Positions 9,291 through 21,930 of a stretch of 64,000 nucleotides of DNA are shown in pieces (the first letter of the stretch is position 1; each line of letters starts with the position of its first letter). Under the pieces are notes generated by a model. It saw only the letters and a list, made by a program, of their open reading frames with translations, was not told where the DNA came from and did not search any database. A program made the position numbers and the translations under genes. Source of the DNA: Desmodesmus armatus (taxonomy: Eukaryota; Chlorophyta; Chlorophyceae; Sphaeropleales; Scenedesmaceae); contig VIIQ02000184.1 of the NCBI GenBank assembly GCA_007449985.2, positions 86,514-150,513 of the forward strand. Reading direction: 5' to 3'.

Positions 9291-11810
9291 TTGCTGCTGA
9301 TGTTGATGGACAGTGACCGGGGCAGTGAGCATATGCATGCATGGATGTGTATCTGGCGTTCTACACGTCTTGCAGGCATGTACAACAGATATCTGACACC
9401 TTCCCTATCCATGCTGTGTCTGCAGGCTCTGGCGCACCTGGGGTACGCAGGAATGCTTCGCCTGCACAGCAACTGCCAGCATGCAGCTGCACAGAGGCAG
9501 GGGCAGCGCGTCAGTGCAGCTGTGGTTGCAAGGGCCATGCCTTTCCAGTTGCCCAGCGCTGCTCAAAGGCTCCTCAAGTCGAACCCCTTGCGCCTGCCGC
9601 AGCAGCTGCCAGTGCCACCACAGCAGCCACCCAGCACTCCTCAACAGCCTGAGCAGCAGCAGCAGCAATGGAGCCCCCGCACTGCAGACGGTCCTGTAGC
9701 GCCAGCACCAGGCACCAGCACCTTCAGTGCCTCCCCTAGCAGCGGTGCAGCCGCCCTCAAGTTTGCCAAGCACTTGGCAAACGTCAGCAACGGCTGTGCG
9801 CCTCCCATGAGCCGTTTCGAGTCCACAGGCTGGCTGCTTTTCGAGTCCAAACGGCTGCAGTCAGCTCTCATCGGCCCCACCCCGCACACAGTCAACAGCT
9901 GGGTGTGCAATGCAGCGGGCCTGCAGCTCCTGGAGCAGATATACCTAGTGGGAGCAGCCATCGCAGAGCTTGGCACAGCTGATGGGCTGCAGCCGCTGAG
10001 TAGCAGCAATGGCAGCAGGGCGATCGTGTCTCTTGACTACTCCCGCTTGTTGGAGCGCTACCTGCAGCAGCATGGGCACCTGCTAGCTGAGGAGTTCTGG
10101 TCGGGGCTGCATGCCTTTGACGACCTGCAGGTGCGCTGTGGCTGCTGCTTCAGGCGGTCCTTAGAGCTTCTATTAAGGTGTTGTCGGTCTGCTTTGCATG
10201 CATGCTGGCATGCAATTGGCCATTCTATAGTGACGGCAGCAGCAGGGGGTTGTATGGGAGTTTTGCAACAGCAAGCCAGGGAGCCGGGAACTTCGTGCCG
10301 CAAGACAGCAGATGTAACCACTGTTAAAACCGCGATCTGCATCTGCATCCCGGCGCCATCAGCAGCTGAGTTTCTATGCAGCAGAGCGCAGACGTCTGTG
10401 ATTTGATCCCTTACACATTTACCACATGACTCTGCCGCTTCCAACTGCGCCATGCAGGCCAGGGCCATCCATGTCTCAACAGCCCTGGAGACGCGCTGCA
10501 TGGTGCACACCATGCTGTTCGACAAGCTCATCGAGCGCGTGGGCACGGAGGGCACCTCCGCTGCAGCAGCATGGGGTGGCAGCTGGTCAGCACCAGGCAG
10601 CGCTCCCCTAGCGACTGCCATCACCAACACCATGATCAACACCACGCAGCAGCACAGCGCACCTGTCACCACGCAGTCCACAGTCGCAGCGCCCAGTGCA
10701 GTAAACAGCAACAGCGGCAACAACAGCAATGTCGCTAGCAGCGAAAGCACCACTGCTGCTGCTCAGTCGGGCGTGCATGGGGTGTGGGGGTACATAGGGC
10801 AGCTGGGCGCAGTGTTCCTGCTGCTGTGCACAGCAGCAGGCAAGGTTGTTCAGGTGGTCATCGCAGTTGTCAGCTTTGCTAAGGATGTGGTGCTGCAGCT
10901 GCTCATGCTGCGCGCTGTATCAGCAGGGGCAAAGGCTGTCGCAGCTAAGGCAAAGGCAGGCGGTGACCGTCCGGCCCTCGCGTTTGCTGGTGCTGGTGGT
11001 AGTGCTGGCAGCCTGCCAGGTGCTGGTGCTTTGCAGCAGGCAAGGCAGCTGCCAGCTGCAGGGGCAGGGGCCAGCTATGGCACCATGCAGCCCCCTGCTG
11101 TAGCTGAATTGCTGCCTGCTGGGGCGGCAACCAGCACAGGGCTGACCGCAGGCAGCCTGGGCCTGCTGGGGGCTGTCACTCTGCGTCAACAGCAGCCGCA
11201 GCCAGCTGAGCGCAAGGATCTGCAGCAGCAGCAGCCGGGGCTTTGGCCGCAGCCCGGGCGGCAGCAGCAGGAGGGTGGTGCTCCTGCAGCACCGGGTCAG
11301 CAGCAACATCAACAGCAGTGGGAGCTGGCGGTGCCTCCAGTGCATCCCACGGTTGCGTGGGCGGGATCACAGCCGGCAAGTACAGCAGTTGCGGCTGCGC
11401 AACAGCAACAGCGGCCACAGCCGTCTGCAGCAGCTGGCCATGGCAGCAGCAAGCAACGATCCCCAGTGTCACCACAGCAGCGGCTGCGCCAGGGTTTACA
11501 AGGCGGCTTGGGTGCTGCACAGTCAGCGTTAGGCAAGGCAGCAGCTAGGGTCAGCGCAACAGCTGCGGCCATCCCGAGCGCACTGCACAGCCAGTACCAC
11601 CACCAGCAGCAGCAGCAGCACAGGGGGTCTGGCGGTTTCAAGGCTGGCTCCCGTAACTTGCTGTACAGTTTGTGGTCTCCTTCTGAGGCCGGGCTGCAAG
11701 AGATGGAAACAGATGCTGCTGATGAAGTGCAGTTTGCAGACGCTGGGTGGGGTGCTGGGGGTAGTGCTGTTGGCGTAGCAGTGGGCTCCACAGAAGAGGC
11801 TGGGTGGTGA
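9291..11810 (+). CDS. unrecognised Gln/Ala-rich protein with a hydrophobic segment
   Basis: Two exons join in phase 0: 9291-10130 (donor CAG|GTGCGC) and 10458-11810 (acceptor CCATGCAG|GCC), giving 730 aa and a TGA stop. The first exon has a Pro/Gln linker, then a folded-looking region (STGWLLFESKRLQSALIG, AAGLQLLEQIYLVGAAI, LERYLQQHGHLLAEEFW). The second continues with ARAIHVSTALETRCMVHTML. A hydrophobic stretch follows (YIGQLGAVFLLLCTAAG, VVQVVIAVVSFAKDVVLQLL), which could be one long or two short membrane helices. The C-terminus is Gln/Ala/Gly-rich and ends acidic. I do not recognise the family. A strong 3' splice site (TGTGTCTGCAG) at about 9425 lies inside the first exon, so the true N-terminus may start at 9426 with an upstream exon not found. 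The intron and the phase match make the gene itself convincing. Confidence 0.6.
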
Positions 11811-13156
11811 TCTGGGGGAAGGCAAACTGCAGAGCTTGTACAGTATGTATGCTTGCGCCAGTATTGGCTGCGCTTGTATTTGTGTATACAATTGTCTGAT
11901 GTTCATTGTGCATCTGACCTTCAAGGGCACAGTATCTTATTCTGTGAATGGTGCTGTCTGTGACTCGTGCTGAACAGCGGGGTGTGGTCTGGTGTTGTTG
12001 TTTGACTGCTTGTGCGGTAGGTGTAGGGGTGGGACTGCTTGTACGGTAGGTCTAGGGCTGGGACCTGCGCACAGACTTGCACTATTGCACAGCACGTCTG
12101 TCGGGTGCCAGCAGCCTGCCCCAGCTGTGTGCTTTTTGAGGATGAGGTTGCATTGTCTATAGGGTGTGACTCCCAGCACGGCATGCGCCACATCACTGGC
12201 AGGTACTGGCTGCTTGTTCAGGCTGTACAGCGTTGTTGGGCAAAAGTATCAATGACACGGTTAGCCAATGTGCCCTTCCCCTGGATGGAATCCGTTGGGT
12301 TGTGCTGCACCACAAGTGCTGCTTGCACTGGCATGTTGATCATGTGTTCTGCTTGGTAAAGCCGCGTGTGACCTCCCTTACAGGCACGGCTGTGCCGTGC
12401 ACTGCGCACACTGTATTGAACGACTGCAGTATGTTGCAAGGACAAGGGTTGACGACAACAGAACAGGCAATCCCCTGGCAGTGTTGCCTGAGCTCAACAG
12501 CAATGTTTGTGGTGGACCCCCAATCATGCCGCAGCACAGCGCAGGTTGCCATGGGTATTCCACCCGCACAGCAGCTGCTGCTCTCAGTACGCACAAATAT
12601 ACACAGCCGCACTGTGGCATAACACGCCATGGCTTGAGGCTTGACTGTGTGACATGTAACTGACACATGGGGTGCCATCAAGAGATGTGCGCACGCCAAA
12701 TGCGCTGCGTAGAATCTGCCAACACCCTCCACATAGACAAACACAATCACACGTACTGCGCTTACTAAGCACTGACAGCGGCACGATGGTGCCCACTGTT
12801 AGAGAGGTCTGCTTTGTCATGCTGGTGTGCATGATGCGGGCAATTCCACACTGCAATGTGTTGAAAGCATACCCAACTCAAAAAGCTGCACATCAAATCG
12901 TACGATGCCACATGTGTGCTTGCACAGCACACACCATCACTCAGTCAGGCAGTCACTCTCTTCACCTGTACACATCGCCTGTGAGCTCACAGGGTTCAAC
13001 AGCTGTGGTGTACCCCATGGTCGGGTCACACACATAGAATCCAGACTCCCCAGACTCTCCTCAATAAATAACAGTAGAGCTTTCGCAATGCGCAGTGTGA
13101 CCAGCCATGAATAGACAGTGTAAACAATCAGAACTCGACTGTGCTGTTTAAGTGGA
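11811..13156. other. convergent intergenic region, no gene seen
   Basis: This lies between the 3' ends of the plus-strand gene ending at 11810 and the minus-strand oxidoreductase ending at 13157. It contains a 27-bp near-tandem duplication around 12005-12060 (CTTGT-CGGTAGGT-TAGGG-TGGGACT words). The open frames here overlap on both strands, are Cys/His-rich and have no domain or splice logic, so I treat them as chance. Confidence 0.4.
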
Positions 13157-16085
13157 TCACTGCTGCTTCACAGGAAAGAGGTCTTCCTGCACCACCTTCA
13201 CTACCTGCTTGCCAATGTTGCCTCCCGCCATCATGTCTGCAAAGGCTGCTCCAGTGCTGGCAATGCCGTCAAACACCTTCTCCTTCACAACCACCTTGCC
13301 CTCAAGCACGTACTGTGCCATATTCTGGGCGAACTCCGCACCAACCTCAGCTGCATAGTCGCCCACGATGAAGCCCTGCATCTTCAAGCGCTTGGTGACG
13401 ATCTGCAGGAACATGCATGGGTAGGTGTTGGCAGCAGCATCGATTGATCCGACATGCACAGTGTTTGGCAGGAACAGCCCAGTGTCGCAACTGTATGACA
13501 ACCCTCCCATTTGCCATTTCCAGCACCGGAGCACAGCGTGACACGGGCAGCACATGAACCCCTTGAAGGTTTTCACTTACGTAGAACAGGTTCTTGACCC
13601 CATAGCGCTTCTCCTCTGGAGCATCGTAAGTGCTGATCTGGCCGCATGCAACGACGCGGCCAAAGTTCCTCGACGCTGTCAGGGCAGCCTCAAGCACATC
13701 CCCGCCGACATTATCGAAGTAGATGTCGATTCCGTCTGGTGCGGCTTCTGTCAACGCGGCTGCTGTGTCCGTGGTCTTGTAGTTGAAGGCGTAGTCAAAG
13801 CCAACTTGCTTCAGCAGCGCGACCTGCAGGCCAAGAGAAGAGCCAGGATATCATGTGGTGCAGGTTAGGCAATGTGCACGGGGGCCTGACTGGCAGGCCG
13901 CGCAGGAGGGTGATAACATGCCATGACATGTCATTGACCTGTCGTCCTGCGGCCCGCTAGGCTCCACTGCAGACAGCCTTGCAGGCGCAACTACAGCAGC
14001 ACTGTCACTGCCATTGCCACAAACCGCACCATCAGGCAGCCTCACCTTGTCATCAGTGCCTGCTGATCCGATGACCTTGCAGCCATACACATGCTTGAGC
14101 AGCTGGCCGGCCACCAGCCCCACAGCACCAGCAGCACCAGACACAAAGGCAACCTCGCCTGCCTTGGGCTCTGCAATCTTCTTCAAGCTTGCATACGCAG
14201 TCATGCCTGCAATGCAGAGGCAAAATTGCACTCACTTGCTGGCATAGACTTCAGAACAGCACTGAATTGAAGGCCAATACCTCCTTGGGTTCCCAAGGGC
14301 GCTTGTGGCAGCGTTGATTGAACAGGTCTGCAACCAGCACAGTGCGTGCCTTTATGCTGGCCTTCCAGGACAACACCAGGTGATGCAGGCATACCGTTCT
14401 TGTGATGCTTTCCATTGGCAGTGCACGCTATTTTTTGTCTGCGTAAGCAAATGGAAAGGCTCTGTCCAGGACTGCGGCAGTCCCAGCCACCCACCTGGCA
14501 TGCCCAGTGTGCCCAGGAAGTAGCTGAGGGGCACCTTGCCCAGTAGACTTGGCTCAATCTTGGTCATGTGTTCCTGCAGCACAAGAAAACCACCACATGT
14601 CGCTGGTGGGCAGTGCCACACACCATGGGTGGGCAACATGCATCAAGCCTGCAGCATATCTACGTGCGGCATCGCAGCTGCGCACTAAAAAGCACGAGGC
14701 GCTGGACGCCAAGTTGCACAATACTTCCTGCGCCATGTATCCACATAGCCACACTGTTCTACATGTGCTTCCGCTGGCTAGCTAGCTAGGTAGCTAACTA
14801 GCTAGCACAGCTCATGCCCCGCCCTCCTCGCCCAGGGGTGGAGCTGCATTGTATGTGTTGCTGACAGCAATGCAGCAAACTGCAGAAACATACCTGGCTG
14901 GCAGCATCAGCCACAAAGGTTGTGCTCCATGGCACAAAGCCGCTGACCACATCACCCTCCTGGAATTTCCCGCCCTTGCTGGCCTTCACAAGGCCAAGGC
15001 CGCCGCCAGACATGGGCTGCCCTGCCTCAAAAGGACCTCTGCGGCATGCATACGGACACAGCAGCCGGCTTGCTGTTAGAGTTAGCAGAAGATCAGCACA
15101 CTGTGATTGAGTCACCTGGTGTGCTGTAAAGCAAGCAAGCTATGCCCTGGTACTAAGAAGCAAAGCAAGCTGTCAGGGCCCTGTGTGGTAGTGTCAGGCA
15201 CTCTACAGAGCGTCTGGAGCATGGTTCATTGCAAAGCACGCTGATGAGGTGCTGGCTTTGTTTGTAAGTCTGTGCACTCACACAAAGTAGGACGTCTGAC
15301 GGTGGTGATGCCGCGTGAGGTGTAGCAGGGTGGCAGCAAAACACAGCAAGGGCAGTGACATTAGACAAACATCCAAGCACGTCACACATTGCGTAGGAGG
15401 TCAATGCGAACCATGAAGCCGCTGCCGCAGCGGCTGCTCCTCATCTTCTGCTGCAGCTGCATTGAATGCTGCTGTGCTGATCTGCCTGCCTTTGCAGCAC
15501 CGTGGGTCGGGGTGTAACATCCAGTTGCAGAAGCATGCCGTTGCTGGGAGAACGTTCCAGTGTCCGCTGGCAACTCACCTTCATTTCACGCATGCGCCCC
15601 CTCATGTACCTGCACACACCACATCAGCATGAGTCAGTTACATTGGGATAGTCTTACATCAGCTACCCTCTTGTCATCAGGGTGTCGTCCTAGCTTGCTG
15701 GCACTAGCGGCAGTAGAAGCACAGACCGCGCAACTGGGGTGTGCACAGACCACACTGACCCGGGGGGGGGGGGGGGGGGGGGGGGGGGCCATGCGGGCTG
15801 GCAGCTGCTGCGTCGGCACTTGCTACACATCCTGAATTGTGCTACAGCAAGTCAAATGCGTGCTTCTGCCATTGTAGCTGGCTCATGGAACCGTTGTAGG
15901 CAGGTGTGGGTCACTCACGGGTCAACAGAGAGGTACAGCAGCTGCACCAGCACCTCCCCATCCTTCAGCTGCTCCGCACTGATGCTGCCACCCTCAGACA
16001 CAATGAAGTTGTCAGCAGGCACAGGTCCGTCCTCAACATGCCCCTTCCACAGAATGGACGTCACTGGGTGTGCAGCTGCAGCCAT
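13157..16085 (-). CDS. NAD(P)H-dependent alkenal/prostaglandin-reductase-type medium-chain oxidoreductase
   Basis: Eight exons join in phase: 16085-15919, 15609-15579, 15295-15282, 15038-14894, 14573-14495, 14206-14046, 13823-13581, 13402-13157 (361 aa, TGA stop). The start MAAAAHPVTSILWKGHVEDG is the ATG just ahead of the conserved N-terminus. Family landmarks in order: YMRGRM, GQPMSGGGLG, EGDVVSGFVPW, the nucleotide-binding VSGAAGAVGLVAGQ, GKVIGSAG-type strand (CKVIGSAGTDDK), IDIYFDNVGGD and the C-terminal KMQGFIVGDY. These place it with zinc-independent MDR enzymes that reduce the C=C bond of alpha,beta-unsaturated aldehydes and ketones (PTGR1, plant alkenal reductase). A role in detoxifying lipid-peroxidation aldehydes is inference. 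No signal peptide is evident and length is typical for the family. Without the 14-nt third exon (TSYFV) the reading frame is lost. Confidence 0.92.
15282..15295 (-). other. 14-nt microexon of the oxidoreductase gene
   Basis: The 14 bases between CGTCAG and GTGAGTG encode TSYF plus two bases of V. They restore both the phase and the family motif between REMK and GPFEAGQPM. Flanking introns are about 240-285 bp. Confidence 0.85.
15762..15788. repeat. 27-base G homopolymer in intron 1 of the oxidoreductase gene
   Basis: An uninterrupted run of 27 G on the plus strand (C on the sense strand), inside the intron between exons 1 and 2. Exact length in an assembly is unreliable. Confidence 0.9.
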
Positions 16086-17740
16086 TGCTGTCCACAGGCC
16101 TTGCTGGTGGTGCTCCTGTGTCAGCAGTCAACAATTGCCAAGCCCATGTCATGCAAGTTGTAGCCAAACATAAGGTCCTGGGCTGGGGCGGGGCGTGCAT
16201 GCTCACCTGAGGTTCCTCTGCTGCTGTTGGTGGGAGTGACTAGGAGCAGTAGATACCGCGATGCTGCAGGACAGGCCGGCGGTTACACAGAGGCGACAGA
16301 TCTATACAGTCAAACACACGTTTTCACCGTGATGGAAGTGTCGTTCCAGCAGACACTCCGTTTTTGCAAGCCCGGTTCCAGAACGTTTGTCACCGCAGAA
16401 GCCAAGTCTACAGCGCACTGAAAGCAGAGCACACTTGATTGCGGTATGAGTACCAATCTTGAACTCAGGTCATACACTACATGTTGGCCGGGGGTTTCAC
16501 CCTGCAGGACAGCGTGGCAGTTGACAAGTTCAGTTGACCCATGGCAGCTGACAATGTGAACACCCTAGTCCCCTGGCTGAGTTGCTGTTTTACAGTCTTG
16601 GTTTGCGTGCTGCTACGAGAAACTTGCAGCAGTCAGACTGAGGATCCTGCAGGGGGTGCAGAATCCTGCTCCGGAGCAGACGGTCACAGAGCGAAGGGGG
16701 GATTATTCGGTTACCTAACTATTACTCAGACATCCAAACATACTATTGTAGGCAAATTGAGTGGGTGCATTGACAAAGAGGTGTCGGCCACGACCGTTGC
16801 AGTCACACTATCCTGGTCCGCGCACAGTGCTGCACACAAAAAAACCGAGATCAGACAATTTTACGTGTACCAGCATCATGCTTTCACGACCAGTCGTTTC
16901 CACAACCATCCATGTTTTGCGTTCGGGCAAGGGCACAAAAGCCATGTCAGCAATCACTCATTTTCACTGCCGCGTCTATTGCTGTTCCCCTACACACCAA
17001 ACGACCTTTTGCACTACCAAATCATCTCTTCGGCATCGACGCGGCCAAGTGGCGGCCCTGCCTCCCGGCAAATTTCTTGTGGGGAGGCTTCACATCCAGC
17101 CAGCCAGCCCGTGCTGAGAACCAACACCATAGGCACACAACATGCACACAACTGCTGCGGCAACATTCAAGCATCAAAAACAGTGAGACTGCATCAGCAC
17201 AACCACTCACAGCAGCTGTGCAGCACCAACGATGAGTTCAAACCTAGGACTAATCCAAGAGACGCCATCAATATGCTCCCAGCGTTATGCTGACCCCCAG
17301 CGCCTGCAGCAGCTCATTGCAGAATCCCCCGTTGTAGGTCTAGGTAGCGCAGAAAGGCTGCGCCAACACATGCTCCAAAAGATGCGACTGAAGCACGCCA
17401 GGCGCATGACAAGGGCATGGACTACACCCAGCGCGACTACTATGATGCCAACCTGTGCGCAACGCAACAAGGTGGCCAAGATGTTTGACCACTTGTCGCG
17501 AGCTTCTTTGGTGGGAGAAAACCTAAAGCACCTAGTGTGCTGCTGCTGGTTGATGCCTTGGCCAGCTTGTTGGACCGCTTTGCTAAAACAGAGCTAGAGT
17601 GCTGCAGGTACATGGTGTCACAGTAACTGCTCCAGGATGCAGGCAGTTCAGGGCTTTAGCAGGATTATTGTAGGGCAGCTAGAGGCTAGCAGCAGCTCAT
17701 TGATGGTGTGAGAATGGCTTGGCAAAAAAGAAAGAAAGAA
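16086..17740. other. upstream region of the oxidoreductase gene; no supported gene
   Basis: It should contain the minus-strand promoter of the oxidoreductase gene. A 250-codon plus-strand frame (16541-17293) begins MAADNVNTLVPWLSCCF and looks signal-like at first, but its later part has no protein-like pattern. A second frame at 17232-17597 contains a short plausible stretch (LQQLIAESPVVGLGSAERL) and then degrades. That could be a decayed exon. Nothing recognised. Confidence 0.3.
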
Positions 17741-18032
17741 AGAATCCAATACACCCCCTTTGTATTGTAACGCCATAGTATTCCTCCCATTGGCTTCATA
17801 TCCTTTGAGGACGGCTCATCACATGCATGCTCAAGGGCTAAGGCAATGGCACTCCTGGCCCCACTCTCCCCAGGGGCACACATGGGGGCCTTCAAATCCC
17901 ACCGAAATTCCGGCACGAGTGTTGTTCGACACGATCGCTTGGGTTTGTAAGGTATCACCCTTGACCCACCGGGAGAATCCCCTCGGTCCCGACCTGAGGA
18001 GACCTTGAATCCCTAGGGTAGCACACCCAATG
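17741..18032 (+). repeat. about 290-bp dispersed repeat, left member of an inverted pair
   Basis: It starts AGAATCCAATACACCCCC and runs through AACGCCATAG, GAGGACGGCTCATCACATGC, GGCAATGGCACTC, GTGTTGTTCGACA, TATCACCCTTGA and GAATCCCTAGGGTAGCACAC. The same ordered blocks occur in reverse complement at 23630-23933. The pair encloses about 5.6 kb, as terminal inverted repeats of a transposable unit would. Confidence 0.75.
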
Positions 18033-21000
18033 ATGGGCTCCATGCCTGTTCCAGCTGTATTCTGCACCCTTCCAACCTTTGCCTCTGTGGCAGTAATCAG
18101 CATCAGGGGATCCCTCTCCCTTTACTGCACTTGCCGGGGTCAGCAGCCTAGCTCGGGGTTCCTTACGTCCCAAAAGCAAAGGTTTTTGCAGACGCTGCGA
18201 TCATGAATGTAGTGCCCAACGACCACAACCAACCAACAGGGTCAGCTCCTATCAAACCAAGCTGAACACATGCCATGCGAACACTCACGTCCGGTGCTGC
18301 ACCGTGAGACCCTCTTTCCAGTAGCGACCACCAGCCACCAGCCAGCACCTGTGCTCAGATCCAACCTGCATCTCTGCTCAGCTTCAGCACCACACAACAC
18401 GTCTGTGCTGATCTGTGCTTGTGAGAAATGATACCAACAGTGCATCAGCTGTTCTCACACACCACATGTGTTGGAGCTCAATGACACCCGCGGTAGCCCA
18501 GACTGCTTTTTGAATTGTAGTGCCATGCAGCACGGGTGGCGTTCAGGGCGTATTGGTGGCAGTAGTGTAGATTAGTGAGGCGATGGCAAACCCTGCCTGC
18601 CACAACAAGTAGTAATGTTGGAGTCATTGCACAGCGAACACCGACAACGCGGAGTGACAGACGCAGGGCTTGCCACGTGCTCGTCTTCCGAGGTCACAGT
18701 CACCAACGCTGCAGAGGGTATCCACTGTCGTGACAATCGATAGTGCACCTCGCATGCAGGCTCTATCTTACCCTGGCTGACAGCACCTCGACCGTTCCGC
18801 TTCAGCAAGTGTCAACAACTGCTACTCTGCTACACTGCACTATAGTCATTTTTTTGTCCCAGCCCCCCACCAATCCCTTGTACTGAGCTGATGTTATGCA
18901 TTTACGTGTACATGGTCAAGGCTGTAGGACATGAAGGGGGTGTACGGTACCAACTCCCATGCGAGTTTGATCTTGGCGTTGGGCACCTCCTGAAGTAAGG
19001 CGTGTGGTGTCCCTCATCAACTTTGCCTCAGCCCCCGGCAATATCCCAGCCCCCTTGGGCACCTGTAAAAAAGCCTTTATGTTGTTAGTAACATCTTGCC
19101 AAGCTTGCCCGTATGCTTGTGCTCAATCAGTGGCACAACGCGAGTTCAGGCTTGTGCACAGCAAAACAGCAACACATTGTGTGGTGTTGGTAAAGTGCCA
19201 GTACTACAACAACTGTAGCGTGACTGTTGCCATGTCAAATTTGCTCATTGAGGAGGCTTGGCAAGAGAAGCGAGATGCACAGCCGGCAGAGCCGGGACTG
19301 CCCCAGAATGCCTAACGCTGTCACATGTCACGTGACGGTCAGTTGCATTTGTCAGATGGGGCCGTGCATTGTTCATGTTTGATGGCATCACATTGTTGCC
19401 GTAGTACTGCAGTTGCCACCAAGGCTTGTCCGCAGCCTACGACTCACTCTTGCTTTGCGCACAGAGTCCTGCAGGCAGCCCCCACGTGCTGTGCTGCTGC
19501 TTTTGCTGAAGCTGCTGCTGCTACCAATGCTGTGATGCCACTGACAGGCTGGAAGTGGCACCTAAGAAGGCCCCCATGTGGTGGAGCATTGCCACTGTCA
19601 CAAGCAGCACGATGTCTCCGTGGCAATGCTCCACCACCACCACCACTGCCTCCTTTTGCTCTTTCTGCTCCTTCTTGTCCTAGTGCAAAAGCACCACTTT
19701 CTTGCAGTGTCCAAGTTGTCTGCATTGTGGCAATACTGCCCTTGCAAGCGTGCAAGCCACATTTTCGGCTACGCGTGGGAGGGACCAAGTAACGCAGTCC
19801 CCAAAACACCGACGTTATGGTCGTTGTTGCTCTGTAGTGCATGGCTTTGCTGCAGCTATAGAGAACGCACCGATAAGTGACATGCAGGCAGCGTGTGCAT
19901 TTTCATGCACTACTCCACGGACTTCCTTCATCGATGCGACTTGAGAACAATTGTGAGAGTTGAGAAAGTGAACATACCAAAGCGGCGAGCACCCTACAAA
20001 TGCGGCGCCGCTTGCCAGTGCTTTTGCGCATCGTAGTACTGTGTAGTGCAGATTGAGGCGCCTTTACCATCATATGGCCGAAAGATGGGAGGTGGAAGGG
20101 CAGGAAGAAACACCTCGGAGTGTGCGCCTCCTGCATGCTGCCTGTTGCCGAGAGACAGGGAGGTAGCTAATCAAAACACAAAATTCCCACATGTTTTTGG
20201 GCACTGCCGCCTGATTGTTGGCACACTTTGAGTCACCCAATGGCCGAGGTGTCACTTGGGTGAGACGGCTCACAACTCCTTTCAGGGTTTTCATGTCCCG
20301 TGTCAGCACTTCAATGAACCGTTCCAGAAAAGCCTTGATTTACGTACGCGCAACGGCGGCATCACACACCCTGAGCAGGTCCAACATATTCGTTCTGGCA
20401 CATGTCTGCCGTTTGCGCAATCGCGCACACCCAAGCCTAGAACACGCTTGCCCCAGAATGCCTATTGCAATGTCCATCAATCATGGTCAACACAATTTCA
20501 ACTGGACGCACAAGCCAACTGGCGCGTCGGCATGGAGCATGGAGCATCCCTAGTGACCAACGGCCAGCATGACCACATTGGCGACAGCTAGGCTAGCACA
20601 TCGTGTGATGAGGTTTGATCGCCGATTTATGATCATGCTTGCCTTGATTACAGCAGTTCTAAGAGAGGTTCTCTGACGTAACGACACTGCGGCACGAGCA
20701 CATCACGCACAGGCACTGCGTCACGGGTCAGTAACCCATTGCAAAGAGTCCACCGTGAGCTGTAGTACAAGGCTTGCAGAGCGTCTTGCTGTTGCAGCAG
20801 GCATGCTGTCACATAGATGTTTCAAGCAGAAGCACATTGCATGTGCCTCACCGCATCACTTTGAGGTTGCAGTCATTAGCCAGACTTCTTGTCTAGTTCC
20901 CGTGTGCCATGTCATGTGCTCCGCGTGTAGGCACGGTGTATCGCTCTGATAGCATGTCTGGCGCCGAATTGAAGCACCCTTTTGCATACGTTCTGCAAGC

Positions 21001-21700
21001 GTGCGACGCGAGAACAGCACCGCAACTGTGACGGCCAGCTGCTTGCTTCCATCGGCTACAATTTTACTGACATACAGGCTTGACGGCCACTGTGCACTGC
21101 CGGGCCTCTTCTGTGGATTGTATTGTTGAGAAGTCTGTCACACCTCCTGGGCATGCTGTATCTTGAAAACGACTAGTCATGGTCTAATGTAGTCAGACAT
21201 ATCTACTGCATTTGCGGCATTGCAATGTGCGCTCGTGACACTAGTGCAGCGCACTTGCTTTGGCAAAGCAGAAACGGCAGGCTCAAGTCAGCCAACCGCA
21301 TTCGATGATGCATTGCTACTTGGTGTTGAATCTCTCTTGCGTGCGTTCGTGCACATTCCTACTCTGCTCTGTTCACCGCAACATTTCATTTTTGACATTA
21401 GCAAGCAGCATGAGGGTATTGCCATAACATATGGTGTGCCGCCGGCATATGGGACATGTGCCAGTCAGCACACCGACGCAGTGCCGTGCCTGATCAGGCA
21501 CGCTCCAATAGAGCGATTGTTGTTGTATGCAACAACCAGCTTGGCGTCAGTGCCACCAAATGATGGAAGCAACATCTGCCACATGATAGCTGTGAGCTTC
21601 AGAGCTTGTCATGTTGCTGTTGTTGTTGTAGGTGCACATGATGATACCCCACAGTGTGGACTGATTCACACAAAGTGACTCTGTGCTGCTTGTCGTCTCT
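18033..21700. other. interior of the inverted-repeat unit, no supported gene
   Basis: Several medium open frames occur. Minus-strand examples at 18572-18808 (CEVHYRLSRQWIPSAALVTV) and 20070-20309, and a 152-codon plus-strand frame at 21220-21678, look mildly protein-like. None shows a transposase motif, and I could not chain them by splice phase. They may be remnants of a transposon gene. Confidence 0.3.
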
Positions 21701-21704
21701 AAAC

Positions 21705-21930
21705 CTGGGCCCGGTGTTGAGAACGATCCTCACCACCGGCTTGCCACCGCGGTCCCTAACCCGGTGTATGGTGTTGAATCTGGGGCCGGTCTCTAAGACC
21801 GCGGTGGCGAGCCGGTCTTGAAGACCGGTGTCTAAGTCCGCGGTGTCGAGCCGGTCTTGAAGACCGGTGTCGGACATCGCGGTGTGGAGCCGGTGTTGAA
21901 CAACGGTGTTGAACACTGTGTGTGCAACTT
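21705..21930. repeat. GC-rich CCGGTCTTGAAGACCGGTGTC-type subterminal repeat array (left)
   Basis: Palindromic words of the type CCGGTCTTGAAG/ACCGGTGTC and CGGTGTTGAA are repeated with CCGCGGT spacers. A related array lies 1 kb to the right at 22930-23190. Confidence 0.75.

Noticed and set aside
10058..10753. 231-codon minus-strand frame
   Set aside because: It is antisense to the spliced plus-strand gene at 9291-11810, whose two exons join in phase.
16541..17293. 250-codon plus-strand frame with a hydrophobic start
   Set aside because: Sequence after the first 25 residues is not protein-like, other frames overlap, and no splice or domain support exists.
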